A stretch of DNA of 64,000 nucleotides from an uncultured Mycoplasmatota bacterium (GCA_913062645.1 CAJXVW010000001.1:620001-684000), one strand, 5' to 3'; shown: positions 7,147-15,618, counted from the stretch's first letter. Program-made: numbers and translations. The notes: generated by a model not told the origin, from the letters alone.

Positions 7147-7931
7147 GTCTCAACAAAGTTGTAGAATATACCTATGATCCCTACGGGAACATCATCACTC
7201 AAACCAACTCTGCTGTAGCGGATGCGAATCCGTATCGTTATCGAGGATATCGTTACGATGAGGAGACTGGTTTCTATTACCTGAACTCTAGGTATTACAA
7301 TCCCAGGACGGGACGATTCCTCAATGCTGACGGCATGTTGAAAGCTAGTGGTTCGGTACTGGGTCACAACATGTTTGCATATACAAGCAACAATCCTATC
7401 ATGTATGTCGACCCTAGTGGATTCTGTGCATTTGCCAATATTGATGATATGCAGCAAGAGGGACATGATACTGGATGTGGAGGAGTACCATTATCGAATG
7501 GGTATATTGGTACAGGATGGTCGTCACTTGGTAATGAAGATGTCGTGATATTCATTGATTTTTCATTTACCATGTTGGGAGTAGAAGGTGGCCATTCTAT
7601 TGTTATGAACATAACAGATAAGTATATTGAATACTATCCACATATAGGAGTATGCATTAACTGTACGCTTTCATTGAATTTTGGAATAATAGATAACTAC
7701 GATGATCCGGGTGACTACCGAGGATTATTTACCACAATCAGCGCATCTAATGGAGTTGGTTTTGCCCACTCCTGGACCCCTGAGTCATTTATACCTTTTG
7801 ATCCATACGATGAAGACGATGCAAGAGCTTACTCAGTTAACTTAAGTCCTCAAGGAGTATCTGGTTCAATCTCATATTACGCATGGAATGAGGACCGGCA
7901 GATTATAATATTTTGGGGTGAGAAAGAATGA
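7074..7931 (+). CDS. RHS repeat-associated core fragment with C-terminal effector-type domain
   Basis: A 285-residue frame. The first ~25 residues come from the IS end. From residue ~26 it is a genuine RHS core: YTYDPYGN (YD repeat), RYRGYRYDEETGFYYLNSRY, GRFLNADG and YVDPSG. The region after PSG (~residue 120 on) is a variable C-terminal domain with several Cys and an HSIVMNITDKYIEYYPHIG stretch; I do not recognise its activity. In RHS systems this tip is often a toxin and the next gene its immunity protein. GTG 7074 has AGGGAG six bases upstream. The stop overlaps the next start (ATGA). The large middle of the RHS protein is missing, so export of a full polymorphic toxin is doubtful. Confidence 0.75.
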   Translation: MSYFFTQNTTMTETGFWILHKIRYSLNKVVEYTYDPYGNIITQTNSAVADANPYRYRGYRYDEETGFYYLNSRYYNPRTGRFLNADGMLKASGSVLGHNMFAYTSNNPIMYVDPSGFCAFANIDDMQQEGHDTGCGGVPLSNGYIGTGWSSLGNEDVVIFIDFSFTMLGVEGGHSIVMNITDKYIEYYPHIGVCINCTLSLNFGIIDNYDDPGDYRGLFTTISASNGVGFAHSWTPESFIPFDPYDEDDARAYSVNLSPQGVSGSISYYAWNEDRQIIIFWGEKE

Positions 7932-8395
7932 AATTTGACTATATGGAGTATTACAATAAACTGGTCTTGTTTCCATTGATCTTCGTCATCATTGGTTTTT
8001 TGATGATTATGGTATCTATAATTATCTACTTTCAATATCCTAGATTTCAGAAATGGTTCAAGTTCAGTTTTGATCGGCGGATACTATTGGTACAAGTCAT
8101 AGCTGCGTCAATCATCATGTCGAGTGGTTTTGCCACCATGAACATCAAGCTCGTGTTTGAAAAAGAGTCAAATGCGGTTGAATTAACAGGGACCATCACC
8201 GATCTGTCATCAGTTCCCAATGCTCCAAGGTTAATTTATCAAAACGATTTGGTTCATGCCAAGTTCATTGAAGTTGATACTGCGGAGTTTTATATCATGT
8301 ATATCGGCGATTTTCGTGTTGGAGATGAAGTGACAATCCAATATCTTCCGAACTCGAGGATTGTATTGGAAATCAACATCAATGAGGATCAATGA
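7928..8395 (+). CDS. Two-span membrane protein, candidate immunity partner of the RHS tip
   Basis: 155 residues with transmembrane helices at ~13-35 and ~55-75, then an extracytoplasmic beta-rich domain of ~80 residues. The start overlaps the RHS stop codon (ATGA), an arrangement typical of toxin-immunity pairs. No family is recognised. The immunity role rests on position and coupling only. Confidence 0.6.
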   Translation: MKFDYMEYYNKLVLFPLIFVIIGFLMIMVSIIIYFQYPRFQKWFKFSFDRRILLVQVIAASIIMSSGFATMNIKLVFEKESNAVELTGTITDLSSVPNAPRLIYQNDLVHAKFIEVDTAEFYIMYIGDFRVGDEVTIQYLPNSRIVLEININEDQ

Positions 8396-8423
8396 TTAAT
8401 AATTAGGACAAGAAGCGGATAAG

Positions 8424-8615
8424 GTGTCAAAATTATTTGGTAATGAGTTGAAACCAAGTCAAGCAATATTTAAAGATATAAATGTTACTGATGATGCATA
8501 TAATTTTGTCTATGCTAGTGGTAGATTTGATGGTTTTAATGAAACTCAACAACTAGCTCTTTATGACTATTACATTGAGAGACATACATATTGGGAGAAA
8601 AACTACTATGAATAA
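8424..8615 (+). CDS. Short orphan frame, possible displaced RHS toxin-tip remnant
   Basis: A 63-codon frame from GTG 8424 with only a weak AAGG upstream. It has no recognisable domain and ends in an aromatic-rich YYIERHTYWEKNYYE. It overlaps the start of the next gene by eight bases. Its position behind an RHS tip and immunity gene fits a displaced C-terminal module, but it may be a decayed or non-coding frame. Confidence 0.35.
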   Translation: MSKLFGNELKPSQAIFKDINVTDDAYNFVYASGRFDGFNETQQLALYDYYIERHTYWEKNYYE

Positions 8616-9102
8616 AGCAATAAAATACTTTATACCTATAGTTGCGATTGCGATTTATTTTATAGTCGATACACTATTTATTAGTCTTTCTGATTGGATT
8701 AAAGTTATCTTAATGAATATCATTAATATGGTAATATTATTTACATATCTCTATGGTAGCAAAAGGAAATTTTTATATTGGATTTCTTTTATTAACATAT
8801 TTTCACTTGTCTTGTTAAGCTTGTTTTCTATTTTGAAATTTGCCATGATATTTGATAACGTTTTGCTTCTGTTTCTTTGTATAGTACAATATACGGTTAT
8901 TTTGCTGTTTAGTTATCATAAGAAAGATATTGTATATAGTTACTTTCTTGGTGTTATTTGTACATCAGTGATAGTTTTTGCAGGTATCTCTTTGTATGAT
9001 AATATTGAAACAATAGAGTACATCTACCTTGCGATTGTAACTTTGACATACGGCGTATACATATATAGTGGAATACATGTAGGATATTCTAGTGAAAAAT
9101 AA
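8608..9102 (+). CDS. Multi-span membrane protein of unknown function in the RHS island
   Basis: 164 residues from ATG 8608, with GGGAGAAA about eight bases upstream. Five or six hydrophobic helices cover nearly the whole chain and there are no charged catalytic motifs. It is strongly AT-rich, like the rest of the island. The in-frame upstream codon at 8563 overlaps the preceding frame and has no binding site. A membrane immunity protein is possible from context; the sequence alone gives no function. Confidence 0.6.
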   Translation: MNKAIKYFIPIVAIAIYFIVDTLFISLSDWIKVILMNIINMVILFTYLYGSKRKFLYWISFINIFSLVLLSLFSILKFAMIFDNVLLLFLCIVQYTVILLFSYHKKDIVYSYFLGVICTSVIVFAGISLYDNIETIEYIYLAIVTLTYGVYIYSGIHVGYSSEK

Positions 9103-9264
9103 TTATCTATTAATAGAAGTTTTAGTCTAAAAATCGCACAGTTAAGGTGTGTTTTGCACTTATCGGACTAGTGTGATGCTTATGTCTGAACACATGACTC
9201 CGGTCATGCATGTAGATTCAAGCAAGAGTTTATGCGGATTATTAGCCTGAAAAATGTTAAATCA
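9103..9264 (+). other. Intergenic end of the accessory island
   Basis: No coding frame or RNA is recognised. Base composition returns toward the chromosomal average after this stretch. Confidence 0.5.
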
Positions 9265-9285
9265 GACTCAAAACAGTTAGTACCG
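9265..9285 (+). repeat. Degenerate direct repeat of the tRNA-Trp-like sequence (possible att remnant)
   Basis: GACTCAAAACAGTTAGTACCG matches GACTC-CAAAACCGTTAGTACGG at 4314-4335, in the same orientation, except for one gap and two or three substitutions. The two copies bracket the AT-rich island. Confidence 0.4.
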
Positions 9286-9336
9286 AAATGAATGATCTGA
9301 AGCAGAACCAAACGTGGTACCGCTATTGTTTTTCCC

Positions 9337-9365
9337 TTGTGTTTTCAGGCCAGAAGTAGTACAAT
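9337..9365 (+). promoter_or_regulatory. folT promoter
   Basis: TTGTGT (9337-9342), a 17-base spacer and TACAAT (9360-9365). The expected start point falls at the first base pairs of the riboswitch. Confidence 0.75.
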
Positions 9366-9373
9366 GAACACTG

Positions 9374-9467
9374 TCAGAGTAGCCATGTCGCGTTAAGTGC
9401 CATACCATGGGAAGTCGGGTATGGACGAACACATTCACTTGTGGCGGTGCCATGGCGCGTCCGCTGA
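9374..9467 (+). promoter_or_regulatory. Tetrahydrofolate (THF) riboswitch
   Basis: The sequence follows the THF aptamer of Firmicutes folT genes in order: closing stem TCAG/CTGA (9374-9377 with 9464-9467), GAGTAG, CGCGTTAAGTG, GGGAAGTCGGGTATGGACGAA, GGCGGTGCCATGGCGCGTCCGC. It binds reduced folates and normally lowers expression of folate uptake genes. It lies directly upstream of a FolT-type ECF transporter gene, which fits the known biology of this class. Confidence 0.88.
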
Positions 9468-9489
9468 AAACCAAGCATTTTTCGTGTGG

Positions 9490-9520
9490 ACCTCTAATAG
9501 AATCCTATGGAGGTTTTTTC
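9490..9520 (+). promoter_or_regulatory. Expression platform of the THF riboswitch
   Basis: ACCTC (9490-9494) pairs with GAGGT (9510-9514), helped by inner pairs ATAG/CTAT. The hairpin contains the GGAGG ribosome binding site and is followed by TTTTTT, so it could act by translation block, by termination, or by both. Confidence 0.65.
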
Positions 9521-9522
9521 TT

Positions 9523-10041
9523 ATGCAGAAAGGTACACCGACGTACATCCTCACCAGAGTCGCGATTCTCGTCGCCATCAGCACCGTGATCAAGGTCGTC
9601 TTCAGTCTCACCGCGCCGACCTTCCGGTTCACGTTTTATGAGATTCCGTTGATGATCCTCGGACTGATGTTCGGACCGCTCATGGGCGGCATCGGCGGGT
9701 TCGTCGGCGACGTGATCAACATCATCGTGCCGAACTTCGCGACCAATTTCAATCTCTTCACCGTGAGCGCCATCGTGTGGGGCGTGATCCCCGGGCTGTT
9801 CTTGTACAAGCGCGAGAACCTGAGTCTCGTCCGCATTTCACTCGTCGTGCTTGGAACCGCGCTCGTCGCATTCACCCTCAACACCACGCAGCTCTATCTG
9901 TGGTACGGCGTCGGCGTGTTCGGCGATCTGCCGCTGCGGATTGCGACGTTGATCGTGAAACTGCCGATTCAGATCGGCGTGATCGAGATCCTCTATCGCC
10001 GCGTGCTTGTGCACGAACTGAAACTGTTGAAATCAAGATGA
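9523..10041 (+). CDS. folT: Folate ECF transporter S component (FolT family)
   Basis: A 172-residue integral membrane substrate-binding subunit with about six helices. It captures folates and works with the shared ECF energy-coupling module (EcfT and two ATPases), which is not in this window. FolT-like features are the N-terminal ALVAISTVIKVVFS-type helix, FTFYEIPLMILGLMFGP, GGIGGFVGDVI and FTVSAIVWGVIPGL. ATG 9523 is used because GGAGG lies nine bases upstream; the frame is open upstream only through the riboswitch. The THF riboswitch independently supports folate as the substrate. Confidence 0.9.
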   Translation: MQKGTPTYILTRVAILVAISTVIKVVFSLTAPTFRFTFYEIPLMILGLMFGPLMGGIGGFVGDVINIIVPNFATNFNLFTVSAIVWGVIPGLFLYKRENLSLVRISLVVLGTALVAFTLNTTQLYLWYGVGVFGDLPLRIATLIVKLPIQIGVIEILYRRVLVHELKLLKSR

Positions 10042-10062
10042 CCTTCCGAGGTCATCTTTTTT
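10035..10062 (+). terminator. Rho-independent terminator after folT
   Basis: A 10-bp stem AAGATGACCT/AGGTCATCTT with a TCCG loop and a T run; it overlaps the stop codon. Confidence 0.9.
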
Positions 10063-10095
10063 GGTTGAATATGACAAACTAATTGGGATTGTTCA

Positions 10096-10124
10096 TTGAT
10101 TTTGTGACAAGTTGTCGCTATAAT
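10096..10124 (+). promoter_or_regulatory. Promoter of the phosphotransferase gene
   Basis: TTGATT (10096-10101), a 17-base spacer and TATAAT (10119-10124). Confidence 0.75.
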
Positions 10125-10141
10125 GATGTCGGGTGAGTACC

Positions 10142-11101
10142 ATGAATGCATTCTACGATGACATCGCCGCCAGGGCACTGACGCATTATCCGCAATTGAA
10201 AGACGCTTCTCTGCGCTTTTTTGTGGAAGAAAGCAATGTCAATTATCTCATTGAACACGATGGATCGCGGTACTTCATGAAACTGTTTGTGGATCACTCG
10301 TCGACGATCGACGACAACATCGCTGAGGCCGTCTTGCTGGACCATCTGGTCAAGACGACCGATCTCGCAGTCCCGCATGTCCTACGAAACCAGGACGGTG
10401 CATACGTCACGGTTGTGACTTTGCCTGATGGCACCAGCAAGCGGGCCATGATCGCGACATTCCTTGATGGTGAACCACTTCATCAACGCGAGACCGAAGC
10501 ACGCATGATCGAACTTGGACGGATCCTGGCGACACTTCATCAGGCTGCCGCCACGTTGACGATTCCCCACGGGGTGTCATTCAAACGGTGGGATCGGGTG
10601 CTGTACTGGCGTGACGAAGTCGTTGTCTATCATGATCCGCAGTATCGTGATGACATGACCGACGCCGACAGAGCATTGTTGGACAAGGTGTTTCCGTATC
10701 TCGATGAGCAACTCGCCAAGTTGTACGAGGAGCCGTTGATTCTCGTTCACGGCGATGCCAATCCGTGGAATGTGCTGATCGAAGGCGACGCTTTGAAACT
10801 GATTGATTTCGAAGATGCATTGATCGCCACGCCCGTTCATGATATCGCCATCACGCTGTTTTATTACCGCTACGACCAAAATTACGACTACCATCAGATT
10901 CGCAGTTGGTTGATCAAGGGGTACTTGGAAATCGATCCGACGTTCGATCCGGATTGGTCGACGATCGACATGCTGATCATGGCGCGGACCGTGAACTTCA
11001 TCAATTTTTCATTGATTCTGTTTGACGATTCCAAGAAGTTCATCGGCGAACGCATGCGTCGATTGCGCGAATATCTGGATCATTACCACATATCACTTTG
11101 A
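10142..11101 (+). CDS. APH-fold phosphotransferase (aminoglycoside phosphotransferase/choline kinase-like)
   Basis: A 319-residue cytosolic small-molecule kinase of the APH family. The catalytic loop HGDANPWN (His ~203, Asp ~205) and the metal-binding LIDFEDA (Asp ~222) are present. The N-lobe has YFMKLFVD with the likely ATP-contacting Lys. The substrate cannot be read from sequence; homoserine, choline and antibiotic kinases share this fold. ATG 10142 follows GGGTGA by five bases, and GTG 10133 lies within that site. A methyltransferase gene starts 19 bases after the stop, so the two are probably one transcript. Confidence 0.85.
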   Translation: MNAFYDDIAARALTHYPQLKDASLRFFVEESNVNYLIEHDGSRYFMKLFVDHSSTIDDNIAEAVLLDHLVKTTDLAVPHVLRNQDGAYVTVVTLPDGTSKRAMIATFLDGEPLHQRETEARMIELGRILATLHQAAATLTIPHGVSFKRWDRVLYWRDEVVVYHDPQYRDDMTDADRALLDKVFPYLDEQLAKLYEEPLILVHGDANPWNVLIEGDALKLIDFEDALIATPVHDIAITLFYYRYDQNYDYHQIRSWLIKGYLEIDPTFDPDWSTIDMLIMARTVNFINFSLILFDDSKKFIGERMRRLREYLDHYHISL

Positions 11102-11120
11102 ACCGGAGGGAGACAGTAAC

Positions 11121-11843
11121 ATGAAACAATTTGCTGAGTATTTGAACAAAACGAACAAGAAACGCTTTTTGGATGTCTGCAGCGGCGTCGGTAATTTCGC
11201 CCATTGGGTGGCGTCGATCTATGATGGATACGACGAAATGATTGGTGTCGACACCATGGAAAAAGCGATCGTCATGGCCAATCAGAAGAGCCCCAACGAT
11301 CGCATCAAGTTCGAGGTTGCCGATGTTTATGACCTACCGTATGAAGACGCATCGTTCGATGTCGTCAGCCTCCAGTACAGTCTCCATCATCTCGCCGACA
11401 GCGAACGCGCCCTCAAAGAGATGGCGCGGGTGCTCAAGGACGATGGGTTCATCGTTGTCAACGAGATGCTCAAGGAGCCGCTCGACGATGCCCAGGTGTC
11501 GCACCGGCTCGTTCATCATTTCGCCGCCAAGATCGATCGTTTGAATGGTGATCCCCACGGCGAAACCTACAACAAGGAAGACATCATCAACCTGCTGCAA
11601 CCCTTGTGCGAGCTCGAACTGAAAGAATTGTGGGAACTCGACTTCGGTGACATGCCGGACGTCAGCGACGCGCAGATCGAACAGATCTTGGGCATCCTCG
11701 ATCAATTGCTGACAAGGATTCCTGAGGACATCGACAAAACGCCGTACGAAGAAGAAGTTCAATCGATCAAGGACTACATCAAGACACATCGTTACGCGCC
11801 CGCGACCAACGTGCTGGCGATTCTGACGAAAACCGAATGCTAA
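11121..11843 (+). CDS. Class I SAM-dependent methyltransferase
   Basis: 240 residues with a Rossmann methyltransferase core: motif I RFLDVCSGVGNFA (~residues 15-27), motif II IGVDTMEKAI with the ribose-binding Asp, EVADVYDLPYEDASFDVVSL (motif III/IV) and LKEMARVLKDDGFIVVNEM. It is a Methyltransf_11-type enzyme of unknown substrate. RBS CGGAGGGAG precedes ATG 11121. It follows the kinase gene closely and ends at a bidirectional terminator. Confidence 0.88.
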   Translation: MKQFAEYLNKTNKKRFLDVCSGVGNFAHWVASIYDGYDEMIGVDTMEKAIVMANQKSPNDRIKFEVADVYDLPYEDASFDVVSLQYSLHHLADSERALKEMARVLKDDGFIVVNEMLKEPLDDAQVSHRLVHHFAAKIDRLNGDPHGETYNKEDIINLLQPLCELELKELWELDFGDMPDVSDAQIEQILGILDQLLTRIPEDIDKTPYEEEVQSIKDYIKTHRYAPATNVLAILTKTEC

Positions 11844-11846
11844 GAG

Positions 11847-11874
11847 AAAAGACTTCCGATGGCGGAAGTCTTTT
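11847..11874. terminator. Bidirectional terminator between converging genes
   Basis: An 11-bp stem AAAAGACTTCC/GGAAGTCTTTT with a six-base loop, flanked by A and T runs. It serves the methyltransferase (+) and the GH13 gene (-). Confidence 0.88.
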
Positions 11875-11876
11875 GT

Positions 11877-13955
11877 TTACAGTTCGACGATTTTGACTTC
11901 GCCGGGGGCGAGATGAATGTCGAGCGTGTTGTAATCGATGAACTGGGTGAACTTGCGGGGGAACTCGTTGGTGGAGAACCGTAGTTCGCCTTCCATTTCA
12001 TGGTTCTTGGCGGCAAGCCGGATCAGGCGGATGTCGACTTTCAAGTAGTGTTCGTGCCAGCTGTCGGCGTTGGCCAGGACGAACAGCATGTTCTGTTTGT
12101 TGGTCTTGGTCTTCTTGTAATAGCCGAAGCCGACGATGTTGTTGTTTTCATAATGGGCGTACAGCGGTACGAACGATTTCTTGTTCATGATTTGTTTTAT
12201 GTATTTTTTGCGGATCGGTTTGACCGCATCGAGCATGTCGGGAATGTCCCACCGTCTTGGGTGGGTGTAGTGGAACATGTAGCGGTCGAACAAGGCCAGT
12301 TTGCCGTATTGCGGATCGTGGACATCGAGCATGTACTGTTCGTTGTCGCGGGCGTCGAGGCCGGTGTTCATCGGTTGTCGTTCGTAGACTTCCTGGCCGC
12401 TGTTGATGAACGGGACGCCGTTGGGCATGAACATGTTCAGAATCGTCAGTGTCCGTGCCAAGGTTTCGCCGCCGTCGCGCGCTGCGAGGCGGGGTGTGTC
12501 GTGGGTTTCGCCACAGGCGAAGGTCGGAATCGGCAGCTCGATCGAATCGTAGAAGAATTGCTGCATCTTGCCTTCCCAGACGCGCGGTTCCATGATGAAA
12601 CCGTTGCCGATGATCATGTTGTAACCGGCGTCCTTGGCTTTCTGCGCTTCTTTGGGTTGCAGTTCTTCGGCGATGAAACTGAAGTCGGGATCGATTTCCC
12701 GCGCTTTGTTCATGATCAGCTGGAGCAGTTGTTTCGGCAAGGCGTGGCCCATGTCGATGCGGGCACCGTCGATGCCGAAACGGCGTTGGTAACTGGGGAC
12801 GATGTCGGCGAGTTTGTTCCAAAGCTCGATGTTCGGTCGTTTGCCGTGGTACATGTTCGACTTGATGGTGTCGAACAGGATGTAGGGCGGGCGATCGGTG
12901 GTGTCGAGAAACGGAGCTGTCTCGGCCGGATGATCGAGATACATGCGGAAGAAGGTGACGTCGGTCCATGGCGGCTGCGGGTCGTTGATGTGATCGCTGA
13001 AGGCCGGGGCGACGCGCAGATCGTACTCATCGGCAATCGCCTTGGCGAGGTGTTTGCGCTTGCGGATCTTTTCCCATTTGGCGGGATTCTGGGTTTTCGG
13101 ATCGTACTGGAACATGTTGATGTGGCGCAAGGTGTCCTTGTCCTGATAGACCTGTTCCATGTGTTCGATCGAGGGGACCGTCGTGTTGGCGATGCCGGGA
13201 ACGAATGGTACCTTGTACTGGTCGTACTCGCTCGCTTTGATCCAGTAGAACCAATCGGGGTGGCTTCGCACAAGGTCGCTGTCGACCGAGTTGGTGCGGG
13301 GGATGATGTCGATCATGACGCGCAGGTCGAGGATGTGGCACGCTTCTACGAAGGCCTGAAACTCTTCTTCGAGGGTGAGTTTGTCACCGACGAGCGGGTC
13401 TTTCAGGTTGGGGTCGAGTTCGGTGAAACTCTGGACGCCGTACGGACTGCCCAGTTCGCCCTTCTTGTCCTTGAGACTGAACTTCGAGATCGGCAACATG
13501 TAGACGACGTCGACGCCCATTTTCTTCAACAGCGGAAGCAGCGCCAGCATCTTGACGAAACTGCCGGTTTCCGGCATGTCGTAGATGTTTGCTGGTTCCA
13601 GACGGCCGCTGCGGTCGTGATCCCACGCCGCGCTGGCGCGGATCATCGTCGAGTAGACGACGCTTTCCTTGATCCAATCGCCGCCGGTGTAGTTGGTCTT
13701 CTTCATCGGCTTGCGGCTGGCGATCGAAGCGTTGTAGTCGATCGATGCCTTGGCCTGGGGCAGAATGTAGTCGCGAATGACGGCTGCGTAGAAGTCATGG
13801 GGGTCGACCATCAGTTCACCGGATGGGGTCTTGATGAACTTGGCACGATCGTAATCAAAACAGTTCCACAGGTCGGGAATGGTGTAGTTGTATGTGGTTG
13901 AATCGTCGTGATGCGTGAGTGCTTTCAGTAATTTGTGAAGGGTCAGGTGCTCCAT
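11877..13955 (-). CDS. GH13 alpha-amylase family enzyme, maltosyltransferase-like
   Basis: 692 residues with no signal peptide, so it acts in the cytosol on alpha-glucans or maltodextrins. The GH13 catalytic set is visible: nucleophile Asp in GIDGARIDMGHALP (~399), acid/base Glu in FIAEELQP (~428) and transition-state Asp in GETHDTPRLA (~485). The GARIDMGHALP signature and an ~200-residue N-terminal extension recall the GH13 maltosyltransferase/GlgE-like branch more than hydrolytic amylases, so glucan transfer is more likely than hydrolysis; this is an inference. ATG at 13955 is preceded by AGAGGTGG. It is transcribed divergently from gpmI, with a shared cre-like site between them. Confidence 0.8.
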   Translation of the reverse strand: MEHLTLHKLLKALTHHDDSTTYNYTIPDLWNCFDYDRAKFIKTPSGELMVDPHDFYAAVIRDYILPQAKASIDYNASIASRKPMKKTNYTGGDWIKESVVYSTMIRASAAWDHDRSGRLEPANIYDMPETGSFVKMLALLPLLKKMGVDVVYMLPISKFSLKDKKGELGSPYGVQSFTELDPNLKDPLVGDKLTLEEEFQAFVEACHILDLRVMIDIIPRTNSVDSDLVRSHPDWFYWIKASEYDQYKVPFVPGIANTTVPSIEHMEQVYQDKDTLRHINMFQYDPKTQNPAKWEKIRKRKHLAKAIADEYDLRVAPAFSDHINDPQPPWTDVTFFRMYLDHPAETAPFLDTTDRPPYILFDTIKSNMYHGKRPNIELWNKLADIVPSYQRRFGIDGARIDMGHALPKQLLQLIMNKAREIDPDFSFIAEELQPKEAQKAKDAGYNMIIGNGFIMEPRVWEGKMQQFFYDSIELPIPTFACGETHDTPRLAARDGGETLARTLTILNMFMPNGVPFINSGQEVYERQPMNTGLDARDNEQYMLDVHDPQYGKLALFDRYMFHYTHPRRWDIPDMLDAVKPIRKKYIKQIMNKKSFVPLYAHYENNNIVGFGYYKKTKTNKQNMLFVLANADSWHEHYLKVDIRLIRLAAKNHEMEGELRFSTNEFPRKFTQFIDYNTLDIHLAPGEVKIVEL

Positions 13956-14023
13956 GGTTCCACCTCTTTCATATGTTAATTATATTACATAACAGCGCGA
14001 AAAGAAACCCCATTGCACAAATA

Positions 14024-14037
14024 TGAAAACGCTACCT
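14024..14037 (+). promoter_or_regulatory. cre-like operator between the GH13 gene and gpmI
   Basis: TGAAAACGCTACCT matches 7 of 8 fixed cre positions. It lies ~16 bases from the weak -35 of the minus-strand GH13 promoter (-10 ATTATA at 13979-13984) and ~15 bases from that of gpmI (-10 TATAAT at 14076-14081), so one site could serve both. Confidence 0.4.
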
Positions 14038-14103
14038 TATAGGTTAAAACACTATTAATTTACAGGCGTTTGGTATATAATGTGCATGGTAGAGGTGATA
14101 ATT

Positions 14104-15618
14104 ATGAAACGACCAGTAGCACTCATCGTCATGGACGGCTACGGCCTGCGCAACGATGAGGTCGGCAACGCCGTCAAGATGGCAAAGACGCCGAATCTGG
14201 ATTTATTGTTCAAGGAGTATCCGACCAGTTACATGAACGCCAGTGGACTGGCGGTCGGACTGCCTGACGGACAGATGGGAAACAGTGAAGTGGGACATTT
14301 GAATCTCGGTGCCGGACGCATCGTGTACCAATCCCTCACACGTATCAACAAAGCGATTGAAGACGGATCGTTCTTCCACAATGAAGCATACTTGAAAGCG
14401 ATCCAGAACACCAAGGACAACGACAGCACCCTCCACATCATGGGACTCTTGTCCGATGGCGGCGTGCACAGCCACATCGAACACATCAAAGCGTTCTTCA
14501 AACTGGCCAAGGATCAAGGCGTCAAAACAACCTATTTCCACGCCTTCCTGGACGGGCGCGACACGCCTCCCGATGCGGGGGTCGGCTACATTCAGGACCT
14601 GGAAGCATACATGGCCAAAATCGGCTATGGCGCAATCGCCAGCGTCGGCGGCCGCTATTACGGCATGGACCGCGACAAGAACTGGGACCGCGAACAGATT
14701 CACTACGACATCCTGACCCAGGCCAAAGGTGCGCACTACGACAGTGCCGTCGCCGGTGTCAAGAAGTCGTACGAAGACGGTGTCTTCGATGAGTTCGTGA
14801 TGCCGTTCAACGTCATTCCCGAAGGCATCATCAAGGACAAGGACAGCGTCATTTTCGCCAACTTCCGGCCCGACCGCGCGATTCAGATTTCAACCGCGCT
14901 GACGAATCCCGAAGCGAGCGGACTCGACTACAGCAACGGACCGAAGGACATCCATTTCGTCCAGACGATGCTGTACAGCGACAAGGTCAAGGGCGACGTC
15001 GCCTTCGGCCTCCAGAAACTCGACAACATGTATGGCGACGTGATCAGCGACGCCGGATTGAAACAACTGCGCATCGCGGAAACCGAAAAATACGCGCACG
15101 TCACATTCTTCTTCGACGGTGGCGTCGACAAGGAAATCAAAGGCAGCACGCGCGTGCTCGTCAACAGCCCGAAGGTCGCGACCTACGACCTCCAGCCGGA
15201 AATGAGTGCCTACATCGTCACCGACAAGGTGCTCGATGAAATCGCCAAGGACGAACACGATACGATCATCCTCAATTTCGCCAACTGCGACATGGTCGGC
15301 CACACCGGTGTCATTCCTGCCGCCGTCAAGGCCGTCGAAACCGTGGACGAATGCGTCGGCAAGGTGGTCGATGCGATCCTCGATAAGGGTGGCGTCGCGA
15401 TTCTCACCGCCGATCACGGCAACGCCGAGAAGATGCTCGATGAAGACGGCAACCCGTTCACCGCGCACACGACCTCGATCGTTCCGCTGTGCATCACGGA
15501 CAAATCCGTCAAACTCCGCGAAGGCGGCATCCTCGCCGACATCGCGCCGACGATGCTCGAGTACTTGAAAGTCGACAAACCGGCCGAAATGACCGGCGAA
15601 AGTCTCATCAAAAAGTAA
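14104..15618 (+). CDS. gpmI: 2,3-bisphosphoglycerate-independent phosphoglycerate mutase
   Basis: A 504-residue Mn-dependent enzyme that interconverts 3- and 2-phosphoglycerate in glycolysis. The alkaline-phosphatase-type fold is recognisable from MDGYGLRNDEVGNAV at the start, the catalytic Ser (~61) in QMGNSEVGHLNLGAG, FLDGRDTPP, GRYYGMDRDKNWDR, and the metal-binding LTADHGNAEKM and FTAHTTS near the end. Length is normal. ATG 14104 follows GAGGTGA; the upstream in-frame ATG at 14080 has no binding site and overlaps the -10 box. Confidence 0.96.
   Translation: MKRPVALIVMDGYGLRNDEVGNAVKMAKTPNLDLLFKEYPTSYMNASGLAVGLPDGQMGNSEVGHLNLGAGRIVYQSLTRINKAIEDGSFFHNEAYLKAIQNTKDNDSTLHIMGLLSDGGVHSHIEHIKAFFKLAKDQGVKTTYFHAFLDGRDTPPDAGVGYIQDLEAYMAKIGYGAIASVGGRYYGMDRDKNWDREQIHYDILTQAKGAHYDSAVAGVKKSYEDGVFDEFVMPFNVIPEGIIKDKDSVIFANFRPDRAIQISTALTNPEASGLDYSNGPKDIHFVQTMLYSDKVKGDVAFGLQKLDNMYGDVISDAGLKQLRIAETEKYAHVTFFFDGGVDKEIKGSTRVLVNSPKVATYDLQPEMSAYIVTDKVLDEIAKDEHDTIILNFANCDMVGHTGVIPAAVKAVETVDECVGKVVDAILDKGGVAILTADHGNAEKMLDEDGNPFTAHTTSIVPLCITDKSVKLREGGILADIAPTMLEYLKVDKPAEMTGESLIKK

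Noticed and set aside
9316..9325. GGTACCGC near 9315-9322 recalls a T-box leader core
   Set aside because: No specifier stem or antiterminator fits, the promoter lies downstream of it, and the THF aptamer explains the leader.
12000..13901. A 633-codon plus-strand frame over the minus-strand GH13 gene
   Set aside because: Low-complexity shadow translation; the minus strand encodes a complete GH13 enzyme with all catalytic residues.
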